A stretch of DNA of 64,000 nucleotides from Cryptomeria japonica (taxonomy: Eukaryota > Streptophyta > Pinopsida > Cupressales > Cupressaceae). The stretch is taken from NCBI RefSeq assembly GCF_030272615.1, contig NC_081410.1:223747415-223811414 (forward strand). The letters are read 5' to 3'. The notes under the pieces are model-generated. The model was given only the letters and a program-made list of their open reading frames with translations. It was not told the DNA's origin and searched no databases. Made by a program: the position numbers and the translations under genes. This document shows, piece by piece, positions 57,685 through 64,000 of this stretch; the first letter of the stretch is position 1; the number at the start of each line of letters is the position of its first letter.

Positions 57685-58479
57685 TGCCCTAGGGATCCCA
57701 CAAATACTAAGAGGGGGGGGTTAATCAATATCTAACCGGTAATTAGAATTTCTTAACTTAAAACATGCAGAACATAATATAACAGTGTACCGGTATGCAA
57801 GAAATAATGCAATAAATAGAATCAAGAACATCCACATGAAAAGCACACCATAATACAAGATTTTAATGAGGAAACCCGGTGTGAGAAAAACCTCGGTGGG
57901 ATTTGTGACCCACAATATTCACTCACTGGCCAATAAGAGAATATTACTTACAATAGGGGCCTGCACATGCAGGAAGGCCAACTGCCTAGAGCTCACTGCT
58001 CAATGGGAAGTCTCACTGACTTACAATAAGGATTATACAAATCCAATATATTGTACTGCTTTGCAATAGCATCTTCAATGCCTGATTCAGTACCGGTTCC
58101 TGCGCTATTCTTTACATATACCTCTTGACCTATAATTCCCACAATAGGTTTGCCTAATATTTTCCTATATGCTTCTACACATCATTTAAAATGTCTACAA
58201 TGATCTCTTTTATATATAAGTCATTTTACAATATGCCAAGTCAGCTTACACATTTTTACAATAATAAACAAAATATAATATAACAAAATCCTATGGGCCT
58301 TTGTGTCGGTATACTTCCTTTCTTCTGTATTGGTGTCAGTGTTCTGATTGCTGGTGTAGAGTGTGATCTGCTGATGTCAGTATAATGCCTTTGCCGGTGT
58401 CATAAGATTGAAAGGTTGCCATCAATGACAAAACCTTCAATCACATACAATGTCTCATTGGAGTGTGCTTATGCCAACA
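57685..58479 (-). repeat. 3' LTR of copia-type element F
   Basis: About 795 bp. It matches the start of the copy at 63485 (AGGGATCCCACAnATACTnAGAGG, GCCTGCACATGCAGGAAGG and onward). Its left end, TGCCCTAGGG, is a slightly altered TGTTAGGG. Its right end, TATGCCAACA, is followed by the PPT. Element sense is minus. Confidence 0.88.
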
Positions 58480-58496
58480 ATCTCCCCCTTTGGCAT
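58480..58496 (-). promoter_or_regulatory. Polypurine tract of element F
   Basis: In element sense ATGCCAAAGGGGGAGAT followed by the LTR start TGTTGGCATA. This form is characteristic of plant Ty1/copia elements. Confidence 0.9.
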
Positions 58497-58678
58497 TGAT
58501 GGCAACACTCATGAGAAATTTCAAAAAGTATCCAAGAATGTGTAGTCCAAAAATGTTACCAAAAATGTGAGAGCTCCCCCTGAGCATATGATTCCTGTGA
58601 TTTGAATTTTCTCATCCCACTACTCCCCCTTTGGCATCAATGACAAAGGTTGTCAAGATGTCAGTAGAGTTTGTGGTT
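58497..58678 (-). other. 3' untranslated region of element F
   Basis: Short non-coding stretch between the ORF2 stop and the PPT. It contains a second PPT-like run, GATGCCAAAGGGGGAGTA (element sense, about 58636-58619), as often found in copia elements. Confidence 0.5.
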
Positions 58679-61600
58679 TCAACCTTGTAGCTGGGTAGTT
58701 ATAATTTGAAAAAGATCTCCCAAAATCAAGTTTATACTATCCATAAACTTCTTGCTATGCTTTATTATTGTCTCTGTTCTCTTCACTGTACCGGTGAGAT
58801 GCTGCAAATGCTCTGCCGGTGTTTTGCTGCCCTGTATTAGTGCCTCAGAAATTTCCTTCCACAGAGATGCTAGATAGTCCAATCTTGGACTTAGTTTTGA
58901 TCTCAAATGTTTTGCCTTACTTATTATTCTTTCTTTCTCTCGTTCCAATTTAAGTAGTTCTTCCTCAAAATTTGTTATCTTCTCCTCAAAAACTGATAGT
59001 GTATCAGGTGAGTTGACAAAATTATCTGCAAGTTTATTGATCTCATCCTGTACCTTGCTCATTTTCTTGTCAATATCTACAGTCAAAAAGTTTGTTTTAC
59101 AGGTATCTTTGTACAGATTTTTGTACTCTTTCAACAAATTACATAATTCCAGTAGAAGTGTGTCAAAATCTCTATTACACTTCTTTATTTACTCATCAAA
59201 GAATTTATGTTTTTCAACTTCTACTTTATCCTTTACTGACTCTTCTTTTATTTTCTCAATGTTTTTTGAGATATATTTACATAGTGTATCCAACTGTCCT
59301 AAAGAATCTTTGTTATCTATATTACAGTTAGGAGCAATTACCTTCAAAATTGGTATGGTATCATCAATTTCTTTGTAAGCCTGTGAGCTGCAGTCGGTTA
59401 TTTTCTTGATAGAATCAAGTAGTACCTCAGTCACATTGCTTGATTTGAAACTTGATGATGAATCAACAATCTGAGTACCGGTGGAAGTAACCAATCTTGT
59501 TTTGACCTCTGGTAGGTCTATTTGTGTCTACATTTCTTTAAGCAATGGTTTTCCTACTTCACTAGTTGTCGGTGGTACTGTTTCCTTATGTACCGGTTCT
59601 AGTTGTTGTTGTTATAGAGCCTTTAGCTCTGTTGGTTTCTTTATATGTTTCATTGCCTCAGTCTGTGTCTGAGTCTCTATCTTTTGTTCTTTATCTTCTA
59701 TCAGTTTATCAGTTTCCTCAGTCAACGAAGGCTCACTAGCCATATCTGTCTTTTATGTTGTATCTTTGTCTACTACTATGTTGATCTTCTGAGTATCAAC
59801 ATCCACAGTATATAGGACTTCAGGATTAGGATTATTATCCTCTACATCCATACTCTCGGCTGTCGGTTGATCTTCAGTAGTTGTTTATTTTACCGGTGGA
59901 GTAATCAAAGAAGGTGGGGGTAAGTTGTCTCTAACTTTGATACTAGGTGGTCCACCAACTTTTCCTTTCCCCTTGTCTCTATCTTTTTTATAAACTTTTA
60001 TGGGTTTGGGGTTCATGTACTCTTCTTGTTTTTCTTTCTCAACAAGGAATATATCCCATCCATTTTCTATTTCCTATGTTACCTCATTAACTCTTCCTAC
60101 CATTAAGGCAACGTGCCGGTGTGCAGTAGAAAATATTGTCCGGTTGGCTTGAGCAATTAGGTTATCAATTTCTTGTGGAGAGTTTACTGGATATACAACA
60201 AGTAGCTTTTCAATCTTTATTTTCTTATCCAATTCTATCACTGCTTGTCTTCTTGCCTCTAGTCTTTTGAATAATTCATCTGGTATTTCATTGACTACTT
60301 CCATCAAAAACTTCTTGTACATATCCATGTGCAATATAACACTGTTTTCAACTTGCTCTTTTTCATCAGCTGTTAAAGTGTTATATATTTTCTCTATATT
60401 CTTCAGTTTACCTTCCTCTATGATTTCATTCAGCAGTATATCAAGAGGGGCCAAGTCTTTGTTTGTCCTTTTCTTCTTCTTGGGTGTTAGTTTCTTCTTT
60501 GGTGTGGCCTTTCTTACTGGAGATCTCACTGCTTGTTGCTTTTGCCTTGTCCTCCTGGGTGAGGGTGTGGTTGTCGGTGAGGGATCTCTTTTTCTTACAA
60601 CTCTTTTGAAATTTGTAGGCATGTCACTTCTTGAAGAAGTACCTACCGATGATAGGTGAGTTTCAAGTTGTGGAGCTGCTAACTCATCCTCTGTTATGCC
60701 GGTTTTCTTCAATACATCTTCTTTGATGGCTTTTGCTTTTCTGGAACCTTTCCTTACAACTGCCTCAACCTTTTTCACCCTTTTCTTTGATTGAATTTGT
60801 CTTTCAATATTTCTTGCACTGCCAAATACTTCTTCCTTAGGTTCTTTTGGGGCTTCCAGAAGTGCTTTAGCATATGTTTCAACTATGTGATCATTTGTTT
60901 CATAGCCCATCTCAGTTACCCAAACTGTCCTTGGGATGACCGCTTCCATCCAGATTTCATCTTTCTTGATGACAAAGCATATTTCATCTTTGTATTTGTC
61001 TACAATATTCTGTGAAAACCTTACTCTTTTCTTCATTTTGGTCTTTAATGCTTGAAATAAGTCATTAATATTGTTTTCCTTGTTCTCACCCATGTTATTG
61101 AATAGTTTTGTTAATTGTTTACCTACCGGTATGTCATATCCAAGTTCTTTGTAACCTATACCGGGAACCTATTTTGTTATGTGTAGCATTAGGCATACTA
61201 ACAGATTTCCAAATCTTAAAGTTCCTTTCTTGTCCTTCTTGATCTTTCCAAGATTGTCAATTAATTCATCTTTTAACCACTCACATATGTCAATTTTTGC
61301 ATTATCTGTGACCATATCATAAGCACTCTTAATGCATAAACTTGAAACTAAATTGAGTATATTAGCATGAGTAGCTTTATACCCTAATATCATACTGATG
61401 AATCTCACATTGATATCTATTACATCATTAACTCTTAGAGACCTCTTGTCGAATGTTGCACCAGTTAGGTTTATAACTAGGTCATTTGAAACTTTCTTGG
61501 TTTTATCTGGTCTTTTACCAGTGGTCGGTAACCCTGTGACAGCTTTCACAACTTCCTTGGTGATTTTGTGGATTGCATCTAACCAAAAAAACTCTCCATG

Positions 61601-61957
61601 TACCTTGCTCAAAACTATCCTAATCACATCCTTTGGAAATTCAGGAATGCTAAGGATCTTTGTAAATCCTAGGGTCTCAATGATCTTGTGTTCATCCTTT
61701 ACATTGTCGGTATTATCACATATCATAGTTTTATACATGGTTTTAATTTCCTCATCTCCTAATTCCTCAATGTTGCAGTGGATGTACATTATGGGGTCTT
61801 CAGCATACACAACTCCCTTAGGAATTTGAGAAAAATCACCTAAGGTATCATCCTTCTTTGCTATCTCAAGAACTAACTGAAATACGGGCCTAGGTCTTTT
61901 TATTACTTCCACAACAATAGGGTTTGCTATATATTCAATTGCATAGGTGGTTGCCAT
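58679..61957 (-). pseudogene. ORF2 of element F, ~1,090 codons, in place of pol; unknown function
   Basis: One frame from MATTYAIEYIANPIVVEV at 61957 to a stop at 58679, broken by a few stops (TAG at 61169 and at 60074, more between 60074 and 59494). All open segments are in phase. Parts in order: N-terminal globular region with ITKEVVKAVTGLPTTGKR and LRFGNLLVCLMLH; a middle region with a very basic stretch, RKATPKKKLTPKKKKRTNK, preceded by PSPTTTPSPRRTR; a helical region; and a C-terminal coiled coil (EEKITNFEEELLKLEREKER). No integrase, RT or RNase H motif is present where copia pol should be. The architecture resembles the U3 ORF of LTRs B and C and the protein in L. Possibly an accessory nuclear protein; function unknown. 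Confidence 0.7.
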
Positions 61958-62399
61958 GATTAAATACCTTTTACTACCTTGGATGGATGATTGCTTGGAG
62001 TGTTCTTGCTTCTTGTTCGAAATGCCTTAGCTCGAAATCTTCGCGCTCTTCAAAAATTTGAAATCTCAATGAAATGAAATGGAGCCAAAACCTTAATTTT
62101 ATAGTGTCTTTTCACCATCTACCACATTAATTGCATGCCGGTTAAGTATTCACTTAACATTGTTTTCTAGTAATAAGTAATTTCCAACTTCTTATCTCTA
62201 ACCAAGGGAATAATAGCACATGTATCAATAGATTGCCAAACCCTCAAGGAAATTTTCTTCAATTAGATGAAGAACTTCATGCTAGTGGAGCACTGCTCTA
62301 TCCTTTTGGTGAAGCATCACTCTATTATGTCAGTGATGTATTGGTTTGTTCTACCGGTGGAGTAGTATTCCCAATATTTAGATTAGCTTTTCTAATCTA
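61958..62399 (-). other. Spacer between Gag remnant and ORF2 of element F
   Basis: About 440 bp without a conserved frame in element sense. The short + strand frame here is antisense and not supported. Confidence 0.45.
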
Positions 62400-63440
62400 T
62401 TATTTTGAGAATTCTTGCTTAACCTCTTCAACTTTTTCTTTACCTTTTAGGCTAAAATTTTTGTTGTCTACCGGTGTTCCTTTACTTCTATAGAATTTAG
62501 CAATATGCCCAATCTTGTTACATGCATAACAAGTTACATTATTCTTCTGAATCGCTTTCCCATAACCTATGCCAGTTTGTGTTCTGCATTGATTAGATAA
62601 ATGTCCAAATCTTCCACAAACATAACATCTCACATTCATTCTGTAGTTTTTAGAGTTGTGACCAACTTTGTTGTATTTAGAACATTGACCGGTGGGTGTG
62701 TTGCTATTCTGATAATTTCTAGATCTACATTCATTTTCTCTATGACCATACTTATTACAGTTAACCATTTACCATTGAATTTATAAGCATTAGGCTGTCT
62801 TACCAATTTGTTGTGATCTTGAGTATTTGCAGTACCGAAGCTTTCACCAACTTCAAAGCCAATTCCAGAAGTGTCACCTTTAGGTTTTTGATTCTTCAGC
62901 AAGGTGCCAAGTTCCTCTGAGATTTTCTTGAATTTTTCTTTGTGTTGATTTACAGTTTCTAGTTCTCTTCTAAGACTTCTTTTGTCTCATCGGTTCATTT
63001 GAGTCATTCTGAGTATGCATCAGATCTATCTTCAACATGTCATTTTCATAGCTAAGTCTTGTGTTCTCATTTGCTGCATCACTTAGTCTTCTGGTCAATT
63101 CTTCTTCATTCTTCTTCCTATCCTCAATCTCTTTGCAAAATCTCATAGTCATATCCTGCATTTCATTTTTTGTTGTCATGATCTCTTGTTTCAACTTGTT
63201 TATCATATCATTAAGTGATTCCTTTTCATCATTCTCATTTTGTAATTTTTCACAAAGTTCTCTTCTCTTATTTCTTGCAACAATAAAATTTTCTTGAAGT
63301 GCCTGAATGATGTCCTGAGCTACTCTTAAAACATCTTCTAATTTGATATTTTTCAGCTTTTCTGCATCATAGTCTGTAAGAGCTCCTTCCAGTTGCTTCA
63401 TCAGATTTTCCATCTTTACCAGTGTCAAGATCTTCCTCAA
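62400..63440 (-). pseudogene. gag: Gag remnant of element F with zinc knuckles
   Basis: C-terminal half of a copia-type Gag. The 63440-62970 frame (156 aa) is a coiled coil (LQNENDEKESLNDMINKLKQ). After a damaged stretch, 62768-62400 carries four zinc-knuckle units. Only the third, CYVCGRFGHLSNQC, is complete (CX2CX4HX4C). The first, second and fourth have Tyr in place of one or two Cys. The usual N-terminal UBN2-type Gag domain is absent: the coiled coil begins only ~30 bp after the PBS, so the front of gag was deleted. Confidence 0.75.
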
Positions 63441-63466
63441 GCTGTTAGGCTTTTAAAAATAGAGGA

Positions 63467-63482
63467 CCAAGCTCTGATACCA
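63467..63482 (-). promoter_or_regulatory. Primer binding site of element F (initiator-Met type)
   Basis: In element sense the LTR ends CCCTAACA, then AT, then TGGTATCAGAGCTTGG. This is the standard plant PBS complementary to initiator methionine tRNA, used by most Ty1/copia elements. Confidence 0.93.
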
Positions 63483-63484
63483 AT

Positions 63485-64000
63485 TGTTAGGGATCCCACA
63501 GATACTGAGAGGAGGGGGTGAATCAGTATCTAACCGATAATTAGAATTTCTTAACTTAAAACATGCAGAACATAATATAACAGTGTACTGGTATGCAAGA
63601 AATAATGCAATAAACAAAATCAAGAACATCCACATGAAAAGCACACCATAACACAAGATTTTAACGAGGAAACCCGATGTGGGAAAAACCTCAGTGGGAT
63701 TTGTGACCCACAATATTCACTCACTGGCCAATAAGAGAATATTACTTACAATAGGGGCCTGCACATGCAGGAAGGCCAACTGCCTAGAGCTCACTACTCA
63801 ATGGGAAGTCTCACTGACTTACAATAAGGATTATACAAATCCAATATCTTGTACTACTTTACAATAGCATCTTCAATGCCTGATTCAGTACTGGTTCCTG
63901 CTCTGTTCTTTACATATACCTCTTGACCTATATTTTGCACAATAGGTCTACCTAATATTTTCCTATATGCTTCTATTCATCATTCAAAATGTCTACAATG
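63485..64000 (-). repeat. 5' LTR of element F (continues past the window)
   Basis: Begins TGTTAGGGATCCCACAG and aligns with 57685 onward with few differences through the window end. The outer boundary and target duplication are not visible. Confidence 0.88.

Noticed and set aside
57360-57700. rRNA- or ncRNA-like look of the segment with CCGCGACATCGCGAG and palindromes
   Set aside because: No recognisable rRNA or tRNA core; sits inside the D LTR.

Overview
This window is plant nuclear DNA made almost entirely of nested and decayed LTR retrotransposons. I see no host gene, rRNA, tRNA or CRISPR array. The sequence is AT-rich, reading frames carry many in-frame stops, LTRs reach 4.6-6.8 kb, and the Ty3/gypsy polyprotein is of Tat/Ogre type with two RNase H domains. 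This suggests a seed plant with a large, slowly purged genome, perhaps a gymnosperm (low confidence on the taxon).

Layout from left to right. An old plus-strand gypsy element D is the host layer. Its leader is at 1-384 and 36990-37500, its gag remnant at 37501-39191, its 3' tail at 56266-56940 and its 3' LTR at 56941-57684. A minus-strand element A (LTRs 385-4996 and 32101-36989, gag 29222-31313) sits in the D leader. Inside A lies a tandem of element B on the minus strand: LTR B2 (22411-29221), a gag-protease-aRH-RT-RH-integrase polyprotein (15287-22144), LTR B1 (8301-15144), then a second pol-less internal copy X (5317-8300) that fuses into the A tail. Element E (39197-56260, minus, TSD CATGT) sits in the D gag. 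E has itself received a 6.3 kb solo LTR C (40499-46823, TSD GGTTG) related to B, and a 2.1 kb retroposon-like insertion L (53783-55882, 14-bp TSD). A Ty1/copia-type element F (57685 to beyond 64000, minus) lies in the D 3' LTR. It has an initiator-Met-type PBS and a classic PPT, but no pol.

The most notable feature is an open reading frame of about 1,200 codons inside the U3 part of the B and C LTRs (9236-12849, 23347-26948, 41411-45041). It lies upstream of the putative promoter and on the same strand as gag-pol. The protein is conserved between families: N-terminal globular region, central basic NLS-like segment, C-terminal coiled coil. The copia-like F and the retroposon L carry proteins of similar architecture with a comparable short motif, so three unrelated mobile units here appear to share one kind of accessory protein. 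Other points of interest are an archaeal-type RNase H placed before RT, a primer-tRNA-like motif at the 3' end of the internal regions where a polypurine tract is expected, hairpin-forming repeats in the U3 of three LTR families, and a strong excess of the pentamer CCGGT in F.

All coding regions are decayed, and most premature stops are TAG, as expected from deamination of methylated CHG sites. No element looks autonomous now; B is the only one whose catalytic domains are all still recognisable.
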